Source: Acanthosepion esculentum (taxonomy: Eukaryota; Mollusca; Cephalopoda; Sepiida; Sepiidae). Taken from it: DNA of 64,000 bases. Under the pieces are notes generated by a model. That model saw only the letters and a list, made by a program, of their open reading frames with translations, made no database searches and was not told the DNA's origin. The stretch is from positions 25,066,690-25,130,689 of the forward strand of contig OZ038495.1 in NCBI GenBank assembly GCA_964036315.1, written 5' to 3'. Made by a program: the position numbers and the translations under genes. Position 1 is the first letter of the stretch. Every line of letters begins with the position of its first letter. This document shows, one piece after another, positions 36,190-47,234 of this stretch.

Positions 36190-36267
<78 letters not shown>
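36190..36267. repeat. (TA)n microsatellite, right of Tc1-like element 2
   Basis: About 38 TA units, the right half of the tract at 34622. Confidence 0.97.
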
Positions 36268-36268
<1 letters not shown>

Positions 36269-36385
36269 ATGCTAATAAACTTTGAATTTAAAATTCGTTT
36301 CTTCTCTAATGTGTTCAATGTAGTTTGAATAACACATTTTTCTTTCTAGATTCCACTATCTTACATTATTATATATTTTTTACAG

Positions 36386-36540
36386 ATTCGGCCGCAAGAC
36401 CATCATCACCGGAGCATCGGAGCACTCATGCTGCAAGTTATTGCTGGAATTCGGTCTTCACAAATTATGAATATTAATGTGATTCTTGTGCTCCGTTTGT
36501 TGACAGCCGTCGGAGAAGCTGGTTCTTTAATTGTTGTTTA
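36386..36540 (+). pseudogene. SLC22-type transporter, copy B, DRFGRK exon with frameshift
   Basis: The acceptor TTTTTTACAG ends at 36385. The first base completes Arg; FGRKTIITG follows, then near 36415 a one-base loss shifts the frame, after which the family sequence resumes as IGALMLQVIAGI, NVILVLRLLTAVGEAGSLIVVYYE. The GRK loop and the R-L-T--GE-G segment are standard for TM3-TM4 of SLC22. No good donor follows the conserved block at its expected place (GAAG then ATTCTG), so the donor may be mutated as well. Confidence 0.87.
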
Positions 36541-37299
36541 CTATGAAGATTCTGTCATGAGTTTGTATAGAACAACTTGGACATTGACAATTAACAGAAA
36601 CGCCATCTTGTTTAGTTATGAAGTAAGCTTACTGGATCACACGGCTTAATGGAAGTGCAACGAGAACATGTTCATTAAGAAGTGTTCTTCGGTAAGATGC
36701 TTTTCAAAATTTCAGTCGGTGAAATTCTTCATTGTCTGAAGATTGCTTTTAACAAGACATCCACTGATTTGTAAAAGCTTCTGACTCAGCGAACATAAGT
36801 CATTTAAAACATTGCAACAGGTTTACTTAAGAATTGTTAGTGAAATTGGGTAGACAGAACTCTTCGGTCGCCGTCTATGATTCTGCTATCACGAAATGAC
36901 AAGTCATCGTGAACGAGCTTTTGAGCGTACATGACATCCTAAACGACAAAAGCTGCTATCCTATATACTAAACATTCTTATATACTAGCAAATAACTGCA
37001 ATCTTGACATTATGACATTATCATAGTGTCTCGTGAGTTCTTGCAAATAGGAAAATTTAAAATTTAACATCATTATGTATAAGAAAATAAATCTTATTTT
37101 TAAAAAGCTTATAATCTAGGAAGAGAAAATTTAAATGAATGTTCTGGTTCTTATGACGTATTACTTCCAAAATAAGAGTTTAATGCTTGGGAGCATGAGT
37201 AAAATTATCAAGTACATTAAAAAATCTTTAAGATATACAAAAACTCGTGCAAATAAAGATAATAAAGAAAGATTGGTATATAGATATTTTCATCTTGTA

Positions 37300-37304
37300 G
37301 ATCA

Positions 37305-37343
<39 letters not shown>

Positions 37344-37376
37344 TCACACACACAAACACACACACACACACACACA
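37300..37376. repeat. (CT)n (CA)n microsatellite
   Basis: CT units then CACACA-type units. A (TA)n tract at 37515-37554 and a GA-rich tract at 37600-37640 follow. The open frames across them are artefacts. Confidence 0.95.
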
Positions 37377-37510
37377 ATCTTGAACCCCACCGGAGAGCAT
37401 ATTTTATTTATTAAGCATTTTGAATACGCAGGCTTACAGATTTAATTCCCACTGTTTCAGAAACATGTGACGTCTACACAAACATGGGTAACCACAAAAA
37501 GTAACGATTG

Positions 37511-37558
<48 letters not shown>

Positions 37559-37968
37559 ACGAGTGGACAGCTATTATCTCTATCTCTATTTATATATATA
37601 CAGAGAGAGAAGAGAAAGAGAGAGTGAGCGAGACAGACAGGTTAGAAATGACTCGGTTGAACCCCGAATGCACCGGATCCTGATAAAAAGACTCTTTTCC
37701 AGAACTTGGGAAAGATAAATAAGGTAGTTAAGTGTGAACGTCTCCAGAGTAAATTTAGGGAGACTGAAATCCACATATTTGCAGAACACATTAGGGATCG
37801 AATTTACAAAAGTAGCGAGTTTTTCAGTTTACCCACCGTCGCTCTAAATTAAACATCTATGGTGCAATTGAACATATTGCAAAAAAATAGTTTATAAATT
37901 TTATGTTCCTTCCAGATTTCTAATGTTAGCCTGATGTTTGGCATCTTTTAATTCCATTTAATTTGCAG

Positions 37969-38136
37969 GAGCTGAAATCTCTTCGATGAAATACAGAACG
38001 AGTGCTGCATTCGCTTCATTTATGGATATATCAATCGGATTCTTTATTATTAGCTTATAGGTATATTATATACCTGGAAACTGATCATTCTGCTGGTTTC
38101 TCTGCCCTCAATGCCGGGTGGATTACTTTACATTTG
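37969..38136 (+). pseudogene. SLC22-type transporter, copy B, exon with YRT motif and frameshift
   Basis: The acceptor TAATTTGCAG ends at 37968. In one frame: AEISSMKYRTSAAFASF, MDISIGFFIISL, then TAG at 38058. A one-base shift just before restores LIGILYTWKLIILLVSLPSMPG, GGLLYI. KYRT and the W---Q/ILLVSLPS segment are family features. If the exon ends TG at 38136 the intron starts GC (GCAAGG), and TG joins G at 40313 to give Trp, exactly what the family has (LLYIW then VLPDSPR). This is a GC-AG intron or a decayed GT donor. Confidence 0.87.
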
Positions 38137-38214
38137 GCAAGGATGTTCGGAAAATAATGTCTGATTTCAGAATAAACTGTTTAATTTTGTTCTAATATAA
38201 ATAATACCAATTTT

Positions 38215-39450
38215 AATCACGTTGACAAGCTAGAATACATATATCCAGGATGATACTACTGCCTGACAACCACGTTTCTATCACCTTGACAAGCCAGAAT
38301 ACATGTTGTCTGGATGATACTACTTCCTGACTAGAACGTTTCAATTACCTTGACAAGCCGGAATACATGTTACCAGGGTGATATTGCTACCTGACTACCA
38401 CTTTTCAATCACCTTGACAAGCCAATATACATGTTACCAGGATTATACTACTGCCTGACTAGCACGTTTCAATCACCTTGACAAGTCGGAATACATGTTA
38501 CCAGGGTGATATTGCTACCTGACTACCACTTTTTAATCACCTTGACAAGCCAATATACATGTTACCAGGATGCTACTACTGCCTGACTACAAGTTTCAAT
38601 CACCTTGACAAGCCGGAATACATGTTACCATGGTGATATTGCTACCTGACTACCACTTTTCAAACACCCTGACAAGCCAATATACATGTTACCAGGATGA
38701 TACTACTGCCTGACTAGCACGTTTCAATTACCTTGACAAGCCGGAATACATGTTACCAGGGTGATATTGCTACCTGACTACCACTTTTCAATCACCTTGA
38801 CAAGCCAATATACATGTTACCAGGATTATACTACTGCCTGACTAGCACGTTTCAATCACCTTGACAAGTCGGAATACATGTTACCAGGGTGATATTGCTA
38901 CCTGACTACCACTTTTTAATCACCTTGACAAGCCAATATACATGTTACCAGGATGCTACTACTGCCTGACTACAAGTTTCAATCACCTTGACAAGCCGGA
39001 ATACATGTTACCATGGTGATATTGCTACCTGACTACCACTTTTCAAACACCCTGACAAGCCAATATACATGTTACCAGGATGATACTACTGCCTGACTAG
39101 CACGTTTCAATTACCTTGACAAGCCGGAATACATGTTACCAGGGTGATATTGCTACCTGACAACCACTTTTCAATCACCTTGACAAGCCAATATACATGT
39201 TACCAGGATGATACTACTGCCTGACTAGCACGTTTTAATCACTTTAACAAGCCGGAATACATGTTACCAGGCTGATATGTTTTCTTGACTACCACTTTTC
39301 AATCACCTTGACAAGCCAGAATACATATTTCCAGGCTGATACTTCTGCCTGACTACCACTTTTTAATCACCTTGATAAGCCAATATGCATGTTGCCAGAA
39401 TGATACTACTGCCTGACTATCACTTTTCAATCAACTTGACAAGTCAAAAT
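38215..39450. repeat. 64-bp satellite, about 19 units, with a six-unit higher-order repeat
   Basis: The unit reads like AAGCCGGAATACATGTTACC, AGGGTGATATTGCTACC, TGACTACCACTTTTCAATCACCTTGAC in sequence (64 bp). Two main variants alternate (GGAATACATG...GATATTGCTACC and AATATACATG...GATACTACTGCC). The marker GATTATACTA at 38441 recurs at 38824, 383 bp later, and the six units between repeat almost identically, so there is higher-order structure. Confidence 0.95.
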
Positions 39451-40312
39451 CTATTCCATTGCAAGGAATATACAGAAATAGCTTTCAAAATTTTCTTGGC
39501 CTTTAGAATCGTATCAGAAATTTATAAATAACTTTGTAACACGTTTGCATAACTTTTTAGATGTTCAGTATTCTGAGATAACTGATTTAAACGCTGTTAT
39601 TTAGAAATAAATGTTGATTCTAAAATTGGACAGTATTTTCCAAACATTGTTTTCTATCGTCACCTTTCTATTTACTCAGCCCTTTTGAAAAAATGCTTCT
39701 TGAACTCAGATTTATATAACAGAAAATAGAGATATCCTATTATATAAATGAATTCACTTCTTCCATTTATATGTTTCCCTCGATACAATAAACCTGTTTA
39801 AAAATACTACATATACTGAGAATTATTTGACGTGATGTCATTTAATAACTGGCAGTTTAGGGCTTGAGTTTTTTATATGCCTTTTGAAACAGCTTGCGAC
39901 ATTCAGTTATTATGTCGTTAATAATTTAATTTCCTTCTTCATAAAAATGACAGTTTCTGGTTTTATGTTTGTCTATTGTTGCTTCAATGTATTATCACTT
40001 TTCCATTATTAGCTTATGTGCATAATGTTTATGAATCTGATTTTATTTATTATATATTTGATCTGATGACTGTTATTGAGGATTAAGCGGGAACAAGTGC
40101 AGCAGAAGCTGTAATAGTGTCATGTGCTGCATTGTGTATTTCAAATCCCAATATTTTTTTTAAATTCTGCTATTATTAGGAGAACAACCATACACCAGGT
40201 ATTTCCTTATTTCTGCAATTAATGATTAAGTTTAAGAAATTTATATTTTTCTTTCAGTAAATGTTTGTTGAAACGTTCTTGAAACTTATTTCGCTGTTAT
40301 TACTCAATTTAG
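39451..40312. other. intron of copy B; no gene seen
   Basis: AT-rich with no assignable frame. Ends with the acceptor TACTCAATTTAG before the next copy B exon. Confidence 0.55.
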
Positions 40313-40528
40313 GGTTTTACCAGATTCACCACGTTAGCTACTAACCGTTAAAAAGGAAAAGAAAGCAGAAATAATTTTGAATAAAATGGTCGAAATTAAC
40401 AAGCACGATTTCACTTGCAAATCGGAAGAAATTGAAATCCCGGCGGTCGAAAATCGAACTGTCAAGCTCTGGAAAATATTCACGATTCCACAACTTAGAA
40501 AAAGGACCCTTATACTGATGTTAAACTG
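40313..40528 (+). pseudogene. SLC22-type transporter, copy B, PDSPRW exon with Trp-to-stop change
   Basis: The exon opens VLPDSPR, then TAG at 40335-40337, then LLTVKKEKKAEIILNKMVEINK, KSEEIEIPAVENRTVKLWKIF, and PQLRKRTLILMLNW, with the Trp split at the donor GTAAGA (starts 40529). In SLC22 proteins PESPRW is almost invariant, so TAG replaces TGG. Apart from this single base the whole 215-bp exon is open. It ends with TG and so fits a following exon that begins with G, as copy A does at 2078; that exon is not found in copy B. Confidence 0.92.
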
Positions 40529-41465
40529 GTAAGAATAATCTCATTTCTGTTTGTGCATTTGATTATATTAAGTACTAATTGTAGTAGGAATTACAAAAAA
40601 AAAACGCAAAAAGAAAAGAAGTAAAAAAATTAACTGGAATAAATTAAGCGGTTCTCAGAGCATGTTCAAGGTAAATAAATACAATTACTGTACACACCGA
40701 TTAAAAGCAACATGAAGGCAGAAAGAAAATACAGACACCTCAATGACATATTACGACCAGTATATGTTTTTATTGACACGTCACATTTAGTCCACAAAAC
40801 CAATACTTCTGTTTAAACAGGGGTATTTGTTTCGATTTAATAAAAATACTTTCCATGATTTTTAGAGGATAACTAGAATGCGATCTATGCTTTAATAGGT
40901 ATAGATAGGTCCGCCTATCGCCCGTTTCACACTTCTTTCCGGGCTTTTAAGCGGGACTAAATGTTTACCTCTTGTTTCTTCTTTAGGATTGGGTTTCTGG
41001 TTCCTTCTAAAATCTACTTCAACTCTATACTTATAAAGTCTCCGCCAAAAACTCTGAAATTACATTTACTATTTACTTGTTCCCCAATAGGCGTAGAGAA
41101 GTTCGCCTATTACAGGTATTTTGAACAGGAGTAGAAATTTATCCCTTTTTATGATTGGGTTTCGGTTTCCTTGTAACGTATTTTCATTCGCCTTCACTCC
41201 CCGTAGCCCCTTTGCGTCTTAGTTATATTATCGCCTTACTTAAAGTGAATTGATTTAAAGAAAAAAAAACTCAGAAAAAAAACTGTATCCATGTGGAAGG
41301 ATGCAGCATATTCTCCATTTTTAATAAGATGTTCCGTGATTGTAGAACCCGGATGTGTCGGCACGACTACGTAAAGCTCGTCGAAACTTTCTAATAATCA
41401 ACGGAGCTATTTTCGTATCAATTATTGAAGTTATGTTTTTACTATTCTTATCAGACCTCTCTTAA
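40529..41465. other. copy B intron matching the copy A intron at 890-1480
   Basis: Shared landmarks: GAGCATGTTCAAGGTAAATA against GCATGTTCAAGGTAAATA, CACACCGATTAAAA, CATGTGGAAGGATG, GTGTCGGCAC. No coding sequence. Confidence 0.75.
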
Positions 41466-41960
41466 TTTTTTTTTTTAAGCGTATCACCCCAAGCAAGGCT
41501 GGAGGCCTCTATCACGCATGAGGTTATAGAAGGGTTGGAGGAAGAGCAGATAGGAGTGGTAAAGGAGAGGATGTGGAGAAAGAGAAAGACAGTGGATCGA
41601 TCAAGGCAAGGGGGTTACGGAAGATTTGGAGCGAGAGCAGATAGGAATGAAAGATGAAAGGAAGTGGAGAAGGGAAGTGGATAGATCAAGGCAACTGGAG
41701 ATGTCGATTGACGCTACACTTAAACCGTTGGAGATTGTATTTGTCAGGGAAACAGTAATAGGGAAGGGAGTTCCATAGGCGAGATGTGCGAGACATGAAG
41801 CTATTGGAGTAGAAGAGACGTCTACATCTAACAGTTTCAACGGTATAGGGGTGGGAACGGGATGCCAGCCTATTTTTGTATGTGGAGGCTGATATTGCAC
41901 TTATCTGTAAGTCGGAGGATTTATTTTGTACTGTTCTATTCATATTTAACATAGTCTAAT
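41466..41960 (-). pseudogene. non-LTR retrotransposon 3' end (C-terminal RT tail and 3' UTR)
   Basis: On the complement, 41952 down to 41686 reads TYKNRLASRSHPYTVET, RRLFYSNSFMSRTSRLWNSLPYYCFPDKYNLQRFK; RLWNSLP...F---YNLQ-FK is the C-terminal end of a jockey/CR1-like polyprotein. The remainder to 41466 is the 3' UTR. Related ends occur at 52590-52990 and 58800-58960. 5' truncated. Confidence 0.8.
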
Positions 41961-42589
41961 CTTTGTTAAATAAATACTTTGCTACAATACCGTATAAAAT
42001 TCGAAGTTGGGATATCCGTTTACCTAGATGCCTAAAAATTCCGGTATTGTACATGGAGTAACACCATGGCAATTGTAATAATAACGGTTATATTAGCCGT
42101 TTCCTTATAAGGAAATATTTGTCATACATTGACGGAGCGGCTTGTACTGCTGTCAGTTAAAATTTATAAAATCTGTTTCTTAAAAATATTTTCGGGAAAA
42201 TAAGTTTCTTAAGTCAAGTAGCTGTTCTTGCTTATTCCACTATTGATGGTGATTTCCTTCCTAAACTTTTATTTGAAGTAGTGTGGAAAGTCAACATCTT
42301 GATGATGTCATTATTTTCTCTTTGAGTTACATTTGAAAACCATTTTAGCTGTTGCTACCTCAAGTAGTGTAGTTTCTGTTATTTGGCAGAGTTCATTGTT
42401 TGCGTTTTTGTAGTGCCTGTTCGCGAGTTTCTAGCTAGCCTGGTTTTCACCAAGAACAACAGGCTTCACTCACTCAACTCCATTTTTAATCATTGATCTT
42501 AGAAAGAGGTTGCGATCTGACGAGGCTATTTAAGAACGTAACTCAAGTTTTCAAGTTAATGTTTCTCTTTTGTAGCAATATCTTTATCA

Positions 42590-43060
42590 TATTATCTATA
42601 TTAACCGTGAATAAGTGATAAGTATAGATTGATCCAAAGTACCTCACTGGAGGGAATATTAGTTTGTAAACATTTTGCAGGTAAAATTCCGACAGAAATT
42701 TGATTTTTTAATCGTTTCATCTAAATGTAATGATTCCGATTTATGTCCGTGATACCGAGCTGGCGTAATGAATTATATTCTTGGAGGTTGGCATCAGTCA
42801 TTCTGATGGAATGCAAAAATAATTCTCTATGATTTCTAAAGATATTAGTTGCGTTTTGAAGGCGTTAAAATTTACAAGCCACTTTTTTTAACCAGTTAAT
42901 AACTGACTGGAGGTCATTTACGAGATCAGCTGCCAGTTTTACTTCATGGGACCTATCGAACTGCCTATTAAAACAGGGTTAAATAGTTGTATCATAAGGA
43001 CAAATACCAAATTGGGACCTGATCAAATTTAGGTACTAAACAGTCGTCTATTTTAATTTC
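42590..43060 (-). pseudogene. non-LTR retrotransposon RT fragment
   Basis: The complement of 42960-42740 reads DRSHEVKLAADLVNDLQSVIN, a Lys/Leu-rich stretch, a second frame with RNHRELFLHSIRMTD, and NLQEYNSLRQLGI. This is the RT thumb region just after the catalytic motifs in jockey/CR1-type LINEs. Broken by shifts. Confidence 0.75.
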
Positions 43061-44060
43061 TTTGTAGTCTCGGATAGTATATCTTTCAGTACGTGGCCTA
43101 CATGTTGGCTAAGGTTAATGTTCGACCCCAGCTCAAAGCGAGAAATATGTGTTAATTGAAATAGAAACAAAATTAATTCAAAATGATATTTTCTTATTTT
43201 AGGAACCCTGTTTTTACCCTGTTTTTCAGGATGTGGGTATTCATATGTCTCTACAACTTCCTATGTGTTGTACACTAAGCGATGTTTGACATCTTATTAT
43301 GTCTCCAAAATCTGTTCTGAGATGTATTTACACAAGCTTGTTATGTTTGTCACTCAACGTGTCTTCCTACTACTCCTCTTGCTTCCACTATGTGTTTGTA
43401 AGCTACTGTCTCATTATGCGTCCCTGAGACCGAGCAGTTGTAATCATCCGTACTGATGGAAAGCAAAAATAGTTCTCTATGATGTTTAAATGTTAGTAGT
43501 TACGTTTTGGAGGCATTAAAATTTGCAAGCCATTTATTGCCCCAGTTAACAACTGATTGGAGATCATTCACCAAATCATCTGCCAGTTTTACTTTATCGG
43601 ATCTATCGGACATACTATTAGGCCGTGACTAAATAATGGTGTCATAAGGATAAATACCGATTTAGGATCTGATTAAATTTAAACACTAGGTAGCCGAAAA
43701 GATATACGAAATGTATTCGTTATGAGAAAAGATTAGTGTTCGAGCCCAGTTAAAATCCATACAAATATGTCAATTGAAATACAAACGAAATTAATTCAGA
43801 ATGAATTTTGTGTACGGCGTCTTTTCAGGATGTGGGTGTTCATAGGTCTCTACAACTTCCTGTTGTACAGTAAACAATATTTGCTTACTTAATATATCTG
43901 CCAAACCTGTTCTGAGATCCATTTACACAAGATCGTTACGTAGGTTACATAGATCACTCAAAGGTTCCTTCTCACGCTCTTGCATTCAATATGTTCTTGT
44001 GAGTGTCAAACTCGCAAAACAACTATCCTCATTATATGTCCCAGTAATTGAAACTGTTTC
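43060..44060. repeat. tandem duplication of the LINE fragment and flank
   Basis: About 42790-43260 recurs as about 43450-43870: GCAAAAATAATTCTCTATGAT against GCAAAAATAGTTCTCTATGAT, AGATCATTCACCAAATC against AGGTCATTTACGAGATC, GGATGTGGGTATTCATATGTC against GGATGTGGGTGTTCATAGGTC. Unit about 620-650 bp. The second copy therefore holds the same LINE thumb region on the minus strand (43440-43720). Confidence 0.8.
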
Positions 44061-44333
44061 ATTCAGATTTTAAGTATAAATATATCTTTCTTTCCGTTTT
44101 CTTAAAACTTACTCGTTGCTCATATTTTCCATCCATGGCATTCTCAGAATCTCCATTGTGTGTTCAATCTTCTCTTTATAGCAAATGAAACATTCGATTA
44201 TTCACTGTTAGTTCTCCAGCTTCTTAAGACATTGATTAGCTTTTAGAAATCAAGTTTTGCTATTTCAATACACATTCAAATTTATTATATTCATATATAC
44301 AAATATATAAGACATACATACATCCACACAAAA

Positions 44334-44338
<5 letters not shown>

Positions 44339-44422
<84 letters not shown>
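44339..44422. repeat. (CA)n (TA)n microsatellite
   Basis: CA units then about 30 TA units up to the hairpin. Another (TA)n lies at 44766-44843. Confidence 0.97.
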
Positions 44423-44427
<5 letters not shown>

Positions 44428-44515
44428 ACCTAGAGAGCCAGACAAACCTACAAAGGCCTTCCCTGACGATCCGTTTAGGTGAAACCGTGATAGGTTTGTC
44501 TGGCTCTCTAGGTAT
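44428..44515. other. 21-bp inverted repeat around a hammerhead-like core
   Basis: CCTAGAGAGCCAGACAAACCT at its left arm returns as its exact complement ending at about 44512. The loop contains CTGACGA, a short CC...GG pair, then GAAAC, the two conserved boxes of hammerhead ribozymes in the right order. Penelope-like elements are known to carry hammerhead motifs, and one follows here. But about 17 extra bases separate the left arm from CTGACGA, so the standard three-helix fold is not met. Confidence 0.45.
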
Positions 44516-44768
44516 AACTAGGTCTTCTCTACTCACTGTATTGAACGCTTTATTTAGGTTTTTTTTGCGTACTCGTATCGGTTGTTTTTTTTGGGGGCTT
44601 TGGACTTGCATGCTGGACGATTATTTTCGGCTAACGTACATGTTCTTGGTTCTTTCCTTTTTTATACCGTTTTTTCCTCCTTTGGTGTTGTTTGGATTAT
44701 TTGCAAATCAAGACGCCGAAGGTTTTCCGATCGAGTATTTCGTCTTACATTTATAAGACTTCTACTAA

Positions 44769-44849
<81 letters not shown>

Positions 44850-44869
44850 CACTAATAAACTTATAAATG

Positions 44870-45885
44870 TAAAATTCGGGTTCAACTTAGACATAGAAAT
44901 CAATTTAAAAGTTACCAATTACCTGGATATTATATTAGATTAACGGGATGGTACTATTTCACCATATAGAAAGGATAATCAGTACCCGCAATACATAAAC
45001 GTAGGTTCCAATCACCCAAAAAATATCTTGAAGCAGATTACTAAAGGCATTAATCATAGACTGTCCACAAATTCATCGAATAGGAATATTTTTAATGCTA
45101 ACAAAATAATATACGAAGAGGCTTTAATGAAAAGTTTACATAACAATAAACTAGGATATATTAATATAAATGATGACCAGAAAATGCAAAATAAACATAG
45201 AACTAGAAGTAGAAATATATTATGGTTCAACCCACCATATAATTCTACGGTGAAAACTGAAATAGGAAAACTATTCTTTAGACTTCTCAGACAAAATTTC
45301 CCACAAACTAGTGAATTATATTAAATATTTAATAAAAACTATGTTAAATTAAGCTATAGTTGTATGCCTGATGTGGCAAGCTTAATTAATGGATACAACA
45401 TGAGAAAAATTAAGGATAAACCACGTACAGCCCTTCCCAAATGTCATTGTTGGAATAAGAAAGCCTGTCCTCTCCAGGGAAAGTGCTAGCAAGAGTGTGT
45501 GGTGTACCAGGTAAAAATATACAAAGATAAACTTGACAGTAGTGATGAAAAACCTAAAGTGTATATATAGGATCTACCCAATATAATTTTAAAGAACGGT
45601 ATTATAACTATATTAGTAGCTTTAATAACGAAAAATCCAAACATAATACTACGTTATCTACTTACATATGGCAAATTAAACATGACTATAAAAAAGACGC
45701 CATTTTGAAATGGGATATATTAAAGAAATGCCATAAATATAAAGCAGGTAATAAAGTTTGTCGTCAATGTATAGAGGAAAAGTTAGCGATCGCTTTATTT
45801 AAGGAACCTAATAATTTGCTGAATTTAAAAACGGAAATCTTAAGTAAGTGTAGACACATAAAACACTCGTTACTAAAATAGGTTT
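44870..45885 (+). pseudogene. Penelope-like retroelement, RT C-terminal part and GIY-YIG endonuclease
   Basis: Pieces in order: NVKFGFNLDIEINLKVTNYLDIILD, PYRKDNQYPQYIN, SNHPKNILKQITKGINHRLS, then SRNILWFNPPYNSTVKTEIGK and VKLSYSCMPD. Then PKCHCWNKKACPLQGKC (Cys-rich linker), and VYIGSTQYNFKERYYNYISSF with STYIW: a GIY-YIG-type nuclease with VYIGST in the place of the first motif. A stop after LIILD, a frame shift before VYIGST and a few other stops inactivate it. The end is HSLLK and a stop near 45880. Confidence 0.9.
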
Positions 45886-46928
45886 GTTTTTCTTTTCTTG
45901 TTTTTTTTTATGTTTTTGAATAAATGGGATTTACCACCCCGTTGTTGCGTTACTTTTTTCTTTTTCTTTTTTTGGTCACACGGTCATGTTTTTGTGTTGT
46001 AGAATATATATTTTCTGTTCTTTTAGCACCTCTTTAGCCAGTCCGCCCTGGCAACGTCTAGTTTATATTGTTTTTTTGTTTTTTTGTTTTTCATTTCTGG
46101 ATTACGATTGTCTGGACCAGCTTGCGTTTGATTGGACGCTTAAGCTTTCCTTTTTTCAGTCTTTAGTTTCGAAAACTTTTTAATTTGCGTTTGAACGGGG
46201 CTAGCCTTGATTTTCTCTTTTAGGTCAACCGAAGTCACATCGGGGTGGTTTCCTGTGGAGCCCTCCCCTTGGTTAGGTTAGACAAGCTTTTGTGTACCTA
46301 GTTAATGTGTGTAGATGTTGTTCCTGGCCTGTTCCCGGCTACATCTTTGATTATGATCCAAGTTGAGATTCCCAACCTCCCCAGTTTGTTTTGACCCTTT
46401 TTTCTATTTCGACTGGGTCAGTTTCTTCCCCATGTCTGTGTATATTTTCTCCTTTTCCCACTCACTTAGCGAGAGAGCTTCTTGATTTTGTCCAAATGGG
46501 CAGAATACAGCGGCCTCTCATTTTGAGGGTTGGACGGGCCCTACTAACATCAGTTATGCTTAGTTCATTTTGTGTTTATATTTTGTTTGTTTTGGGGTTA
46601 ATTCCATCCCCTCTCATTTTTCATCATAGAATTTTAAGTATTTATTATCATTAAATTTTTATGGCATGGGGCGCGTTTTGTAGGTCCCCCTTGTGAGGAT
46701 GCGGTATTATGGTGTATAGAGGATTCATTGGTGATTGACGAGTTTTTGTGGTGAATGGGCAAATTGTAATAAGTGAATGGGTCGTGAATCGGATTAGCTA
46801 GGTATAAGATAGTTAGTGAAGATCAGCCTCAATGCCTCCCTTTTATCAGCCTTATGCCAGAATTGTATTTATTACAATAAAAATCGCCAGTCCGCCCTGA
46901 AGGTAGGTTAGTCTGGCGCTTTAGTACT
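45886..46928. other. probable Penelope-like 3' region; no gene seen
   Basis: T-rich sequence with GC-richer islands. CCAGTCCGCCCTG occurs at about 46037 and again at about 46879, the second within a short inverted repeat (CGCCAG...CTGGCG, 46876-46910). The repeated word suggests a terminal structure of the element. A (TA)n tract follows at 46929-47016. Confidence 0.45.
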
Positions 46929-46942
46929 TATATATATATATA

Positions 46943-47016
<74 letters not shown>
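46929..47016. repeat. (TA)n microsatellite
   Basis: About 42 TA units with one interruption. Confidence 0.97.
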
Positions 47017-47018
<2 letters not shown>

Positions 47019-47234
47019 AATATTTGTCCATTGTACATATTGTTTAGGATGAAGTTTTAAACTTATTATCATCCCCTTCCTAACGATAATTGTATATGTA
47101 GGACGAGTCATGAATTCATAAAAATATTACAGTGTCATTGTATCTGCAGTAAGTGTAAATGAACATTTTGGCTGATAGGGAAAACGTTCATGCGGGTTGG
47201 TCAGTGATTGTGACTAGCTAGAGTGTAAATAAGA

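Noticed and set aside
38215..39450. CRISPR-like array
   Set aside because: Units are contiguous 64-bp repeats without unique spacers, in eukaryotic DNA.
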